The position numbers and the translations under genes are program-made. Below are positions 37,620 to 46,597 of a stretch of DNA of 64,000 nt, in pieces (position 1 is the stretch's first letter; each line of letters starts with the position of its first letter). This stretch comes from Archangium violaceum Cb vi76 (GTDB taxonomy: Bacteria > Myxococcota > Myxococcia > Myxococcales > Myxococcaceae). Location of the stretch: NCBI RefSeq assembly GCF_000733295.1, contig NZ_JPMI01000005.1, positions 1 through 64,000 of the forward strand, written 5' to 3'. A model generated the notes under the pieces. It did not search any database. It worked only from the letters and a program-made list of their open reading frames with translations, and had not been told where the DNA came from.

Positions 37620-39293
37620 TCAGCCATTTCCCATCGCGGTGAGACCTTCCTCCACTCGGGCGAACATGTCCTTCGCGAGCCGCTCGCTGAAGCCGACCAG
37701 GAAGCACACCGCCATGTAGAGGTACTGCTCCGACTCCGGATTCGGCGGCTGGAGGGGCAGCAGCCCGGATTTCATCAGCGCGAAGCAGAAGAGCGCGCTG
37801 TACAGGCCGATCACCGGCTTGAAGAACCCCAACATCACCATGGAGGTGCGGCTGGCGCCCCGGAGCTTCTCGAGCTCCGAGAGCCGCATGAGGATGCTCA
37901 CCACGCCGCCCATGGCGCCGCACAGCCCCACCAGCAACAGCGTGCGGACGGGGAAGCCAAAGAGCTGGGTGCTCTCATGGGTCAGCACCGAGTGGATGAA
38001 GGCGGTCATCCCGTTCGAGACGAGCATCAGCAGCCCCAGCCCGAGCACCACCTGGATGGCGGGAGAGTCCGACCGCAGGAGGGGGAGCGGGCGCAGGGGG
38101 TAGAGCTGGTCCGCGAGCGCGGAGGCGATGCGCAGGCGGATGCTCCGCACGAACGCGAGGTTGGGCTGCTCCGAGGACAGCAGGGCCGTGAGGCCCAGAT
38201 CGATGGACTGGATGGCGCTGGGGCCGAGCACCGGTGCGGCCTTCTCGCGCAGCATCAGGAGCCTGGCGAGCTCGTGCTGGACGTCCTTGTCGAGCGGCTG
38301 GGAGAGCTTCTGGCGGAGCAGCTCCACCGGCAGCACTTCCACTGGAGCAGGAGCGGGAACGGGCTCGGCCGGTGTCAGCTCCACGGGCTCGGGGCTCTTC
38401 ACCACCACGGGGGCGGGGGGACGCGGGGCCAGCGTCACGACCGCCGTGGGGGCCACGGGCACCTGCCGCACGGGGGACTCCGCACCTGATACCGTGCTCG
38501 GCGGCGGGGAGACGAGCTGCCGCAGGGCCTCGAGGGTGGCCGGGTCGAAGCCCGAGGTGAGGGGCAGGTGATGCTCACCCTGGAACCGGTTCAGGGCCGC
38601 CTTCGTGCGCGCGCCGAACGCGCCGTCCACCGTGCCTGGCTCGAAGCCCAGGAACGTGAGCAGGAGCTGGCCCTCGCGCACGCCCAGGTCCGGCGGGGCG
38701 TGGGTGGACAATCGCCGCCAGGCCGCGGCCAGCTTCTTGTCGTACTCGTTCTTCGCATAGCCCGCGCCGTTGTAGCCGTGGGCGAACGCGGCCCAGTCGT
38801 GGTCTCGCAGGGCCTGGGCCAGACCGTGGTGCTGGATGAACGCCGCCATGGCCGCGAGCTGCTCGTCCTCGGAGGCCATCATCCGGCTGACGAACTGTTC
38901 CACGGAGCCGTAGCCCAGCTCCGCGGCATGGTAGCCCATCACCTGGCCGAGCCCCCACGAGGCGCTCTCCAGCGCGGCCTGCTCGTCGAGGGCCATGGCC
39001 CGCTCGAGCCTCGGGTACTCCGCCGGGCCGCTGGCATAGCCCCCGGCCCTGGGATTGCTGATGTCGGCGGCCTGTGCGTCGAAGCGGCCGTGTGTCCTGC
39101 GGCTGAAGACGTGGCGCTCGAAGAGGATGGCGGGCCGGCGGTCCGCGAAGTACCCACAGCCCCGGGTCTCGATCTGGAGCACGGCCCAGATTTCGGCCGG
39201 GTGTACCGAGAGCTTGTCGGCGCAGGCCTGGATGCCCTGGGCGGTGAGGGGAGTGGCGGCTCCGGTGAATCGGGTCATGTCGTGCGGTCCCAT
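37620..39293 (-). CDS. N-acetylmuramidase with peptidoglycan-binding domain and C-terminal membrane helices
   Basis: 557 aa. Residues about 10-195 match the phage-endolysin-type N-acetylmuramidase domain (DUF3380): IETRGCGYFADRRPAILFERHVF, ESASWGLGQVMGY, then FAHGYNGAGYAKNEYD; the Glu of IETRG is the likely catalytic acid. A peptidoglycan-binding repeat follows (about 205-265), then a Pro/Val-rich linker and four hydrophobic segments ending with GFSERLAKDMF. There is no N-terminal signal peptide, so how the hydrolase reaches the wall is unclear. The start could be ATG 39278. Confidence 0.83.
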   Translation of the reverse strand: MGPHDMTRFTGAATPLTAQGIQACADKLSVHPAEIWAVLQIETRGCGYFADRRPAILFERHVFSRRTHGRFDAQAADISNPRAGGYASGPAEYPRLERAMALDEQAALESASWGLGQVMGYHAAELGYGSVEQFVSRMMASEDEQLAAMAAFIQHHGLAQALRDHDWAAFAHGYNGAGYAKNEYDKKLAAAWRRLSTHAPPDLGVREGQLLLTFLGFEPGTVDGAFGARTKAALNRFQGEHHLPLTSGFDPATLEALRQLVSPPPSTVSGAESPVRQVPVAPTAVVTLAPRPPAPVVVKSPEPVELTPAEPVPAPAPVEVLPVELLRQKLSQPLDKDVQHELARLLMLREKAAPVLGPSAIQSIDLGLTALLSSEQPNLAFVRSIRLRIASALADQLYPLRPLPLLRSDSPAIQVVLGLGLLMLVSNGMTAFIHSVLTHESTQLFGFPVRTLLLVGLCGAMGGVVSILMRLSELEKLRGASRTSMVMLGFFKPVIGLYSALFCFALMKSGLLPLQPPNPESEQYLYMAVCFLVGFSERLAKDMFARVEEGLTAMGNG

Positions 39294-39375
39294 GGGCGTG
39301 TCGTCTCTGTGGGGCTGACGAAGCCTTGGACCCGCGAGCGATTTTTCCGGGCAACCGGACCTGAACGGCCGCTGT

Positions 39376-40230
39376 CTACCGGGGTGGGTGGCCCTGGCCG
39401 CAGCCGATCCGCCGCGGGCCGACGGCCAGGTCATCGATCCACCAGTCGGTGGGGACCGAGAGGCCCTGGTAGAGCACGACCCCGGTTTCGAGCACCGTGA
39501 AGTCAGTGGCCTTCTCCCGCACCGGGGGCACCGTCGTGGGCGGATCGGAGAAGACGAAGCGCTCGGGCCATTCGAGCTCGACGCCATCGAGCCACATGCG
39601 CGGCTCCGCGGCCTCCGGGTGCGAGCCGTTGGCCCCGTCGAAGAGCCACTCGAGGCACGCCCAGCCATCGAGCACCAGGGGCGTGCCGGAGACGAGCACC
39701 CACTCCGGGAATCCGGGCGGCTCGGGCGGGTGCCAGATGGCCATGTACTTTTGTTGGTACGTGGCCACCTCGTACCAGTCGAGCGTGTCGAACGCGCGGT
39801 CCGCGCTTCCGGGCCGCGGGTAGCGCGCGCTGAAGAGTCCCGCGTGCGAGGCGGGCCGCTCGGGCGTCGTGTAGACGTAGGCGCGGCCCCACAGCACGGG
39901 GCCGAAGTGGGCGGGCAGGTCGAAGCGGAGCGTCTTCTTGGGTCCTCCCTGCGTCCCTTCCTTGCCGCCGGACAGTTGCCGGGCGTGCAGCGCGTACCTG
40001 CCGCTGTGGGCCCGCGTGTCGTCCACGAGCAACTGCCCGTTGAACTCGTCGCGATGTGGCGTCCAGCCGGCCGGGACCGTGCCGTCCTCGAAGTCCCAGC
40101 ACAAGGACTCCGGGCCCGCGCAGCCGGTGGTGGCCGGCGTGTTCGCCTCCGGTTTCAGCTGGCCGCGTGCACAGGCGGTCACGAGCGCCAGGAAACACAT
40201 CGAGCTCCACGTCGCGATTCGAGCACGCAC
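39376..40230 (-). CDS. Lipoprotein with concanavalin-like (polysaccharide-binding/lyase-type) domain
   Basis: 284 aa from GTG 40230, preceded by an AGGGG site. Lipobox LALVTAC. The mature part begins LCWDFEDGTVPAGWT, typical of jelly-roll carbohydrate-binding or lyase-like domains, and contains HSGRYALHAR, several Trp-rich strands and DWWIDDLAVGP. Catalysis is not evident; surface glycan binding is inferred. Divergent from the DUF72 gene. Confidence 0.75.
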   Translation of the reverse strand: MRARIATWSSMCFLALVTACARGQLKPEANTPATTGCAGPESLCWDFEDGTVPAGWTPHRDEFNGQLLVDDTRAHSGRYALHARQLSGGKEGTQGGPKKTLRFDLPAHFGPVLWGRAYVYTTPERPASHAGLFSARYPRPGSADRAFDTLDWYEVATYQQKYMAIWHPPEPPGFPEWVLVSGTPLVLDGWACLEWLFDGANGSHPEAAEPRMWLDGVELEWPERFVFSDPPTTVPPVREKATDFTVLETGVVLYQGLSVPTDWWIDDLAVGPRRIGCGQGHPPR

Positions 40231-40355
40231 CTCGGGAACCCCTTTCGTCGGGTGGCCGCTGCATGGGCCACTGTCCCAGGTCCCCGCCCGGGAGCCAGTT
40301 CCAATCCCGGTGGGCGCCTGGCTCCTCGCGCGCCGGGCGTGCGCTCGCGTTCGAC

Positions 40356-40383
40356 TTGACCTTGGAAGTTCGGCCGTTACGAC
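40356..40383 (+). promoter_or_regulatory. Candidate promoter of the DUF72 gene
   Basis: TTGACC (40356-40361), a 16 bp spacer and TACGAC (40378-40383), 33 bp before ATG 40416. The -10 match is partial. Confidence 0.35.
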
Positions 40384-40415
40384 TTACTCTAGGAATAGAG
40401 TACGCCGGAGCGCGC

Positions 40416-41471
40416 ATGCCAGACCGTGATCCCTCCCAGCTCGATCTCTTCACCGGGGCCCCAAGCCCCACGCCGTCCCGGGGGCGCCGCCGGGGCCAGG
40501 GAGAGCCCGTGGGCCCCGCCGAGCAACCCGAGGAGGTGAGGGCGCTCGGGGAGCACCTGCCGCCGGGCTTGTTCCTCGGCACCTCGTCCTGGACGTTCCC
40601 GGGCTGGACGGGGCCAGGGCTCGTCTACGACCGCGAGGCCACCCCGGCGCGCCTCTCCCGCGAGGGGCTCGCCGCGTACGCCCAGCACCCCGTGCTGCGC
40701 ACCGTGGGCGTGGACCGGACCTTCTACGCCCCCATCCCCGCCTCCGCCTTCGCCGAGTACGCCGCTCAGGTGCCTCCCGGCTTCCGCTTCCTCGTGAAGG
40801 CCCACGAGGCCTGCACCCTGTCTCGCTGGCCCGTGCACGTGCGTTATGGCGACCTGCGCGGTCAGCCCAATGAGCGCTTTCTCGATGCCGCTTACGCGCG
40901 CGATCTCGTGGTGGCCCCCTTCGTCGAGGGATTGGGGGAGAAGGCCGGGCCGCTCGTCTTCCAGTTGCCGCCGCAGGATCCGCAGGACCTCGGTGGGGCC
41001 GGGCCCTTCGTGGAGCGGCTGTACGCGTTCCTCTCCGCGCTGCCCCGAGGCCCCCTCTACGCCGTCGAGCTGCGCAACGAGTCCCTGCTCACCGAGGCCC
41101 TGGCCCAGGCGCTCGCGGACGTTGGTGTCTGCCCCGTGCTCGCCGCCTGGAAGAACATGCCCCCCGTGGAGCGTCAGGCCGTGCGTCTGCGGGCCCTGCA
41201 GGCCCCGGCGCTCGTGGTGCGCTGGATGCTGCCGCCGAACCTCGACTACGAGGAGGCCCGCAAGCGCTACTTCCCCTTCGACAAGCTGGTGGACGAGGAC
41301 GTGCGCACCCGCGAGGCCATCGCCCGCGCCAGTGCCGCCGCGCTGCGCTCCGGCAGGCCTGTTTTCGTCACGCTCAACAACAAGGCCGAAGGAAGCGCAC
41401 CCCTTTCCGCCGTGCTTCTGGCGCGAAGCGTCATGTCACGTACAGGAAAGGCCGCGACTGTGGACTCTTGA
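40416..41471 (+). CDS. DUF72 (YecE-like) family protein
   Basis: TIM-barrel protein of 351 aa of unknown biochemical function. Family signatures: LGTSSWTFPGW, the VDRTFYA segment, KAHEACTL, VFQLPPQ, YAVELRNES and late FVTLNNKAEGSAP. The N-terminus carries a DLFTG-like segment and a basic Gly/Arg-rich stretch of about 40 residues before the domain. GGAG precedes ATG 40416; the upstream open frame is a shadow of the opposing gene. Confidence 0.87.
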   Translation: MPDRDPSQLDLFTGAPSPTPSRGRRRGQGEPVGPAEQPEEVRALGEHLPPGLFLGTSSWTFPGWTGPGLVYDREATPARLSREGLAAYAQHPVLRTVGVDRTFYAPIPASAFAEYAAQVPPGFRFLVKAHEACTLSRWPVHVRYGDLRGQPNERFLDAAYARDLVVAPFVEGLGEKAGPLVFQLPPQDPQDLGGAGPFVERLYAFLSALPRGPLYAVELRNESLLTEALAQALADVGVCPVLAAWKNMPPVERQAVRLRALQAPALVVRWMLPPNLDYEEARKRYFPFDKLVDEDVRTREAIARASAAALRSGRPVFVTLNNKAEGSAPLSAVLLARSVMSRTGKAATVDS

Positions 41472-41495
41472 TCCCTTCACATGTGCGTCTATGGT
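41468..41495 (+). promoter_or_regulatory. Candidate promoter of the small protein/Smr pair
   Basis: TTGATC (41468-41473), 16 bp spacer, TATGGT (41490-41495). The -35 overlaps the DUF72 stop codon. Confidence 0.38.
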
Positions 41496-41557
41496 GCTGG
41501 ATGTGGGATCCAAAACGTCTGTTGAGCTGAGCACGTAGCTTGCTTGGAGGGACGGTC

Positions 41558-41806
41558 ATGAGATCGGTCCTGGTTGCAGCGCTCGTGGCACGCATGACGG
41601 CGGCCGGAGGGGCGGGCGCTGGTGTCGAGGAAGAATCGCGACGCCAGCAAGCCGGCAACACCTGGGAAGACGTGCGTAAACACTTCTCCACCCTGCGTAA
41701 CGAGATTTCCACGCTGGAGTCCGAATTCAGAGACGCCGAGGCGCGTCACAAGCTCGCCGCGGAGCGTCGAAAGCAGGAGCTGGAGCGGGAGCGCCGTGGC
41801 CTCTGA
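41558..41806 (+). CDS. Small coiled-coil protein preceding an Smr-domain gene
   Basis: 82 aa. A short hydrophobic N-terminus resembles a weak signal sequence, followed by a charged helical segment with heptad-like spacing ([20 protein letters not shown] and a Lys/Arg/Glu tail) suggesting a coiled coil. GGAGGGA precedes ATG 41558. Its end overlaps the Smr start by 11 bp, so the two are likely co-translated. Function unknown. Confidence 0.6.
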   Translation: MRSVLVAALVARMTAAGGAGAGVEEESRRQQAGNTWEDVRKHFSTLRNEISTLESEFRDAEARHKLAAERRKQELERERRGL

Positions 41807-42125
41807 GCAGGACCCGGACGACGATTTCGACCCCGAAGCACCCGTCGAGCTCCCCCTGGATGGGAACCTCGACCTGCATCTGTTCCACCCCCGCGACGTC
41901 AAGGACGTCGTCACCGAGTACCTCTGGGCCTGCCGTCAGAAGGGAGTACTCGACGTTCGCATCATCCACGGCAAGGGCTCGGGCGCGCTGCGGCGCACCG
42001 TGCAGGCGCTGCTCCCCAGGTTGCCCGAGGTGGAGTCGTTCCGTTCCGCCTCCGAGAGCGATGGGGGATGGGGCGCCACCTGGGTCCGGTTGAAGCCCCT
42101 GGCTCCCGGAGACACGGCGGGGTAG
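41796..42125 (+). CDS. Smr-domain protein
   Basis: 109 aa, essentially one Smr (MutS2 C-terminal type) domain: [11 protein letters not shown] at the start, [18 protein letters not shown] at the core, and a C-terminal GATWVRL strand. Smr domains nick nucleic acids or act as ribosome-associated nucleases; the substrate of stand-alone versions is unsettled. GTG 41796 is supported by GGGAG and by the domain start. Confidence 0.84.
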   Translation: MASEQDPDDDFDPEAPVELPLDGNLDLHLFHPRDVKDVVTEYLWACRQKGVLDVRIIHGKGSGALRRTVQALLPRLPEVESFRSASESDGGWGATWVRLKPLAPGDTAG

Positions 42126-42144
42126 CGAGGGCCCGTTGGCCTGC

Positions 42145-42873
42145 TCAGTGGATCGTCCCCTCCAACCACCAGTGGACCGCCTCGCGCATCATCTCCTCGG
42201 GCACGACGTGGGGTCCCTCGAACTCGTGGTAATTCACGTCGTAGCCGGCGCGCTCGAACACGCGCATCAGCCTGCGGCTGCACCGGTCGATGGGGAGCAC
42301 CCGGTCCTGCGTCCCGTGGCTCATGAAGATGCGCGGGGTGCCCAGCTGCCGCGGCGGCACCGCGAAGCCCGGTGAGAAGGCGATGATGTGCTTGAACAGG
42401 TCTCCGTTGCCGAGCCCCAGCGAGAGCGCGTACGACGCCCCATCGGAGAAGCCGCCGATGGCCACCCGCGCGGGGTCCACCGCGTAGCGCTCGAAGGTGT
42501 GCGCGAGCGCCTCGTCGATGGCGTGCACGTCCGGCCCGAAGTCCTCCACGATGACGTCCCACGTGGGCCCTTGTGAGCCCGGGGCCAGGAGGAGGAGGTT
42601 CGCGTCATCGGCCAGGGGCTGGAGCAGCTCCAATCCGTGCCGGGCCGAGCCTCCCGCTCCGTGGAGCATCACCGCGAGCGGCGCGGGCTGGTCCGGCCGG
42701 TAGCCGGGGGGCACGTAGAGGATGCCATCGTGCTCGAGGCTCTCGCCGAGTGGATGCAGGCCTGTCGGGCCCTCGGTCCGCGGGGATCCCGGTTGTGCCC
42801 GCAGACGCCCCGCCCGGGCCGAACGCCAGACCTCTTCCTGCCGCCCGGTTTCGCCCTTCTCCCTGGTGCTCAT
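42145..42873 (-). CDS. Alpha/beta-hydrolase (phospholipase/carboxylesterase type)
   Basis: 242 aa cytosolic esterase. The nucleophile elbow is GGFSDGAS, the oxyanion region VMLHGAGGSARHG, the acid Asp lies in SHGTQDRVLP and the catalytic His in EGPHVVPEEM. It resembles short PHB-depolymerase-like or carboxylesterase-family hydrolases. A GGAGGG site precedes ATG 42873. Substrate unknown. Confidence 0.84.
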   Translation of the reverse strand: MSTREKGETGRQEEVWRSARAGRLRAQPGSPRTEGPTGLHPLGESLEHDGILYVPPGYRPDQPAPLAVMLHGAGGSARHGLELLQPLADDANLLLLAPGSQGPTWDVIVEDFGPDVHAIDEALAHTFERYAVDPARVAIGGFSDGASYALSLGLGNGDLFKHIIAFSPGFAVPPRQLGTPRIFMSHGTQDRVLPIDRCSRRLMRVFERAGYDVNYHEFEGPHVVPEEMMREAVHWWLEGTIH

Positions 42874-43021
42874 CGACCTGGCCCTCCGTCGTCTGGGCTC
42901 AATCTGGCACGGCCAGGCAGCGAGGACGACTCCCGTGTCTCCTCGGCGACTGGGGTGCCTGCTTCGTCGGGATGTATGCGGCGAGTGCCTGGACGGATGC
43001 CTGCTTCCCGTGGGGAACCCG

Positions 43022-43100
43022 GGGGTCGGATTCCCTCACCCCGGGGGGCTTGCCCCCCCCTTTGAACGACGGGGGGCTCCTCTCCCGGGGGGGAGAGGGG
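43022..43100 (+). repeat. REP-like repeat, diverged copy 5
   Basis: Contains GGATTCCCTCACCCCG, then an inserted hairpin GGGGGGC-TT-GCCCCCC (43043-43058) and TTTGAACGACGG, then the core CTCTCCCGGGGGGGAGAGG. It lies just after the SNF2 gene stop. The remainder of 42874-43122 shows nothing convincing. Confidence 0.6.
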
Positions 43101-43122
43101 AAATGGGCACCTTGGGGGATGG

Positions 43123-45891
43123 CTACGACAGCCAGAAGTAGGCGGAGGCGATGAGCGAGCGCTTCTCCGTCACCTTCGACTTGTTGGCCAGGTCCGCCAC
43201 CTGCCGGTCCTTCGCCGCGTAACGCTTCTCCTCCTCGTTGCGCAGCGACGCCAGCTTCTTGCGGTACTCGCGCTCCAGCCGCTCCGCGTGGCCACGGGCC
43301 TTCACCCGCTCGGCGGGGTCTTCCTGCGCGCACACCACCTTGCGCGCCTCCTGCCAGGCCTCGCGCGCCTTCTCCACCTGCTCGCGCGTCTCCAGCAGGC
43401 AGTCCTCCGCGTACCGGTCCGCCCGCTCCCGCGCCAGGTCCATCTCCAGCGCGTTGCGCCGCTCCGCCGCCCGGAGGATCTCCTCCTTGGCCGCCATCAG
43501 CGCCTGCTCCTGCATCAGCGACACCGACACCGGAGGCGGTTGCCGGCGCCGCTCCTCCTTGGCCGCCAGCTTCACGAAGTGCTCGCCGTCCGCGAGCGGC
43601 AGGACCCGGAAGCCCTTGCCGTCCCGGTCCAGCACCAGCACCAGGTGCACCATCTTCTCCTCGGGCTTCAGGCCCGTCGTCTCGAACTTGTAGACGAACC
43701 ACCAGCCCTCGCTGCCCGCCAGCCGGGCCAGCCGCGCCGGCAGCTCCGCCGCGCTCAGCTGCAGGTAGTTGATGGCGTCATGCGTGCGGTCTCGCACCGC
43801 GTACGCCGCCTTGGCCACCTGGAGCCGGCCCGAGGCGCTGTTGTTGCCCAGCACCGAGCCCGTCAGGGCCTTCGCGCCCTGCTGGCGCTTCTCCAGCGCC
43901 TCCTTCGTCACCGCTCCGGCCATGCGCAGCCGCCGCCGCACGTCGCCGTCGAAGCGCTCCATCAGCACCGAGCGCGCTTCCGTCATCCGCGCGCTGATGC
44001 GCCCCTCCATGTCCGAGCGCAGCTTGTCGAAGGCCTTGTTGATGTCGTCCGGGTGGCGGCAGGACTGGTAGATGTCCAGGATGCGCCGCTCGAAGTCGAC
44101 GCCGCTCTCCAGCGCGCCGAGGATCTCGTCCGACGCGCCGAACACGCCGTCGAAGAGGTTCAGCTTCTTCTCCAGCAGCTCGTACAGCCGCGCGTCCGCG
44201 GCGTTCTGCCGGTTGAGGAAGTTGATGACGAGCACGTCCCGCTGCTGGCCATAGCGGTGGCAGCGGCCGATGCGCTGCTCCACCCGCTGCGGGTTCCACG
44301 GCAGATCGTAGTTCACCACCAGGTTGCAGAACTGGAGGTTGAGTCCCTCGGCGCCCGCCTCGGTACAGATGAGGATCTGCGTCTTCTCGCGGAACTCCGT
44401 CACCAGCGCGCGGCGCTCCTCGGGGCCTCCGCCCGCGTCGCCGGAGAGCAGGGAGATCTTCCCCGCGTAACCGTTGGCGGAGAGCAGGTTGAAGAGGTAC
44501 TGCTGCGTGCGCTTGGACTCGGTGAAGATGAGTGCCTTCTCCGGCCAGCCCTGGCCCTTCATCACCTTGAAGGTGCGGTCCAGGGCGCGATTGAGGGCCT
44601 CGCCCTTGGCGTTCACCTTGATGGAGTCGGCCAGGTCCGCGTACTGCTTGAGTTCCCACTGCTCGTTCTCGAGCGTGCGGATGCTCACGGGCTTGGCGGG
44701 GTCGTCCGACCACTCCTCGCCCTCCTCGACGTACTGCTTCGCCTCTTCCGGCTCGAAGAGCGCCAGGGCCTGCTGGCCCAGCCTGGCCGCCTCCAGGCGC
44801 TTGGCCAGGTTGTCCGCGAGCCGCCGCAGGGTGGGGGCGATGGCGTACGTGGAGGAGGCCAGCAGCTTGCGGTAGCAGAGCGTGAGCAGCGTCTTCTTGC
44901 CCGGCTCGATGGCCGCGACCTCGGAGCGCCGCAGGTACTCGCTCACCTTCTCGTAGAGGTCCTGCTCCTCGGGCGAGGGCGCGAAGTCCTCCACGATGGA
45001 GCGGCGGTTGGTGTAGCGCACGTACTCGCGCACCTGGCGGCGCAGCGTGCGCTGGACCACCGGGGCCAGCCGCTCCTTGAGCTCGTTGACGGCGTCCGTC
45101 TGCAGCCCGCCCGTCTCGGCCTCCAGCCGGTAGCGGCTGCGGAAGGCGTGCTCGGGGCCGAGGATCTGCTCGTCCAGGAGCGTCACCAGCCCGAACAGCT
45201 CCATCAGATCGTTCTGAAGGGGCGTGGCGGTGAGCAGCAGCTTGGGGCGGCCGCTGAGGGCGGAGCGGAGCGCCTGGCCCGTCTTGTGGCCCGCGCGGTA
45301 GGCGTTCCGCAGGCGGTGGGCCTCGTCGATGATGACGACGTCCCAGGGGATCTCCGCCACCAGCTGCGCCTTGTTGGCGGCGAACGGGTGCGAGCAGATG
45401 ACGGGGAAGGGCTGATCGAAGCAGTTGCCCGTGGCGCGCACGGTGCGGCCATCCACCATCACCGACTCGAGGTCGAACTTCTCGCGCAGCTCGCTGTTCC
45501 ACTGCGCCCGCAGCACGGCGGGAGCGAGGATCAGGATGCGCGTCTTCCCCTCGGCCATGAGCTGGGCGATGACCATGCCCGCCTCGATGGTTTTGCCGAG
45601 CCCCACCTCGTCCGCGAGCATGCAGCCGCCGCGCGACAGCGAGTCCATCGCGAAGCACGCGGCCTCGAGCTGGTGGGGGTTGAGATCCACCTTGGCCTCG
45701 GCGAGCGCTCCCGCGAGCCGCTCGCGCGAGTCCGAGCTCTTGATGGTGAGCTCCTCGGCGAGCAGCCGCTCGTGGAAGGACGTCAACGGCTGTGACTGCT
45801 GCTCAGCGTTCGCGCGGACCTCCGTCCCCGACACCGCCGCCGCATCCACCGCCACCCGCAGCTCCCTGAACTCCCTCGCGACCTCCGGCAA
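43123..45891 (-). CDS. SNF2/RapA-type helicase-like ATPase
   Basis: About 922 aa DNA-translocase-type ATPase. Motif I LADEVGLGKTIEAG, II IIDEAHRLRN, III LLTATPLQND, V GAEGLNLQF and VI QRIGRCHRYGQ are complete. The C-terminal 250 residues are Glu/Arg-rich and probably coiled coil. Relatives include RapA and the DrmD helicase of DISARM defence, but no methyltransferase or other DISARM gene is adjacent. No ATG fits: TTG 45891 with GGGAG is chosen, and GTG 46026 would add an AT-richer non-coding-like stretch. Confidence 0.87.
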   Translation of the reverse strand: MPEVAREFRELRVAVDAAAVSGTEVRANAEQQSQPLTSFHERLLAEELTIKSSDSRERLAGALAEAKVDLNPHQLEAACFAMDSLSRGGCMLADEVGLGKTIEAGMVIAQLMAEGKTRILILAPAVLRAQWNSELREKFDLESVMVDGRTVRATGNCFDQPFPVICSHPFAANKAQLVAEIPWDVVIIDEAHRLRNAYRAGHKTGQALRSALSGRPKLLLTATPLQNDLMELFGLVTLLDEQILGPEHAFRSRYRLEAETGGLQTDAVNELKERLAPVVQRTLRRQVREYVRYTNRRSIVEDFAPSPEEQDLYEKVSEYLRRSEVAAIEPGKKTLLTLCYRKLLASSTYAIAPTLRRLADNLAKRLEAARLGQQALALFEPEEAKQYVEEGEEWSDDPAKPVSIRTLENEQWELKQYADLADSIKVNAKGEALNRALDRTFKVMKGQGWPEKALIFTESKRTQQYLFNLLSANGYAGKISLLSGDAGGGPEERRALVTEFREKTQILICTEAGAEGLNLQFCNLVVNYDLPWNPQRVEQRIGRCHRYGQQRDVLVINFLNRQNAADARLYELLEKKLNLFDGVFGASDEILGALESGVDFERRILDIYQSCRHPDDINKAFDKLRSDMEGRISARMTEARSVLMERFDGDVRRRLRMAGAVTKEALEKRQQGAKALTGSVLGNNSASGRLQVAKAAYAVRDRTHDAINYLQLSAAELPARLARLAGSEGWWFVYKFETTGLKPEEKMVHLVLVLDRDGKGFRVLPLADGEHFVKLAAKEERRRQPPPVSVSLMQEQALMAAKEEILRAAERRNALEMDLARERADRYAEDCLLETREQVEKAREAWQEARKVVCAQEDPAERVKARGHAERLEREYRKKLASLRNEEEKRYAAKDRQVADLANKSKVTEKRSLIASAYFWLS

Positions 45892-46130
45892 GACCCGTCT
45901 CCCTACCGTACGAAACGTGCTTCCACAGGCGTGTAGCACGAAAGAGGGGCCATTTTGGGAAGTGAGATCGCCATGTAAAGGGGGTCTTGTCCGGAGCCGA
46001 AAAATCGGCCTCGGAGCGATTGGCACGCTTTTTCTTCAGGAGCGTGGCGGCGGGGGTGGGATGCAAAGAGGGCTTGACGGCGGTGAGTGGGCTTCACCAG
46101 TCCGCGTGCTGGGGTTTGGAATCCCTCGTG

Positions 46131-46580
46131 TCAATCGAGCCCCTCGTGACGGAGGCAGGCGTCCTCGAACTCCAAGGCTCCTGCTGACTGCATCTCCATG
46201 AGCCATGTGCGTACGGCTTGGAGATCGACCTGGGGTGGCACATCCACGCCCAGCATCTTCGAGACGTTCAGCTCCGTCGAGCAGCCGAGTTCCTGGAACT
46301 GGCGACGCACCTTCTCCACGTGGGTTTCGTCGAAGACGATGACACGCAGCGTGCTGTTGCCCGACTCACGAACCAACTCGGAGAACACGACTTCTCCCTC
46401 TCCAGGCCGCGCGGCGACAACATCGCCCACACTGATTCCTCGGACGAAGAAGGGGATGTTGTCGAGCTCGAACAAGCCATCCTCCAAGGGTCTGGCCCAG
46501 AGCCGCTCATAGTCGACGGGGGGATAGTCCTCGTCCTCCCTTTCGAGCTTGAACAGGACCTTCACGTACTCATCTGGCAT
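46131..46580 (-). CDS. DUF4265 protein, candidate immunity partner
   Basis: 149 aa acidic cytosolic protein matching the DUF4265 pattern: YVKVLFKLERE, LWARPLEDGLFELDNIPFF, VRGISVGDVVAA, then STLRVIVFDE. It begins 17 bp after the exported HNH nuclease stop on the same strand. A small acidic protein directly behind a secreted nuclease fits an immunity role, but this is inference. ATG 46580 is chosen at the domain start. Confidence 0.72.
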   Translation of the reverse strand: MPDEYVKVLFKLEREDEDYPPVDYERLWARPLEDGLFELDNIPFFVRGISVGDVVAARPGEGEVVFSELVRESGNSTLRVIVFDETHVEKVRRQFQELGCSTELNVSKMLGVDVPPQVDLQAVRTWLMEMQSAGALEFEDACLRHEGLD

Positions 46581-46597
46581 GAGACCGTGCTCCAGGG

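Noticed and set aside
43288-45795. 835-codon plus-strand frame opposite the SNF2 gene
   Set aside because: Antisense shadow; no recognisable domain, while the minus strand has complete helicase motifs.
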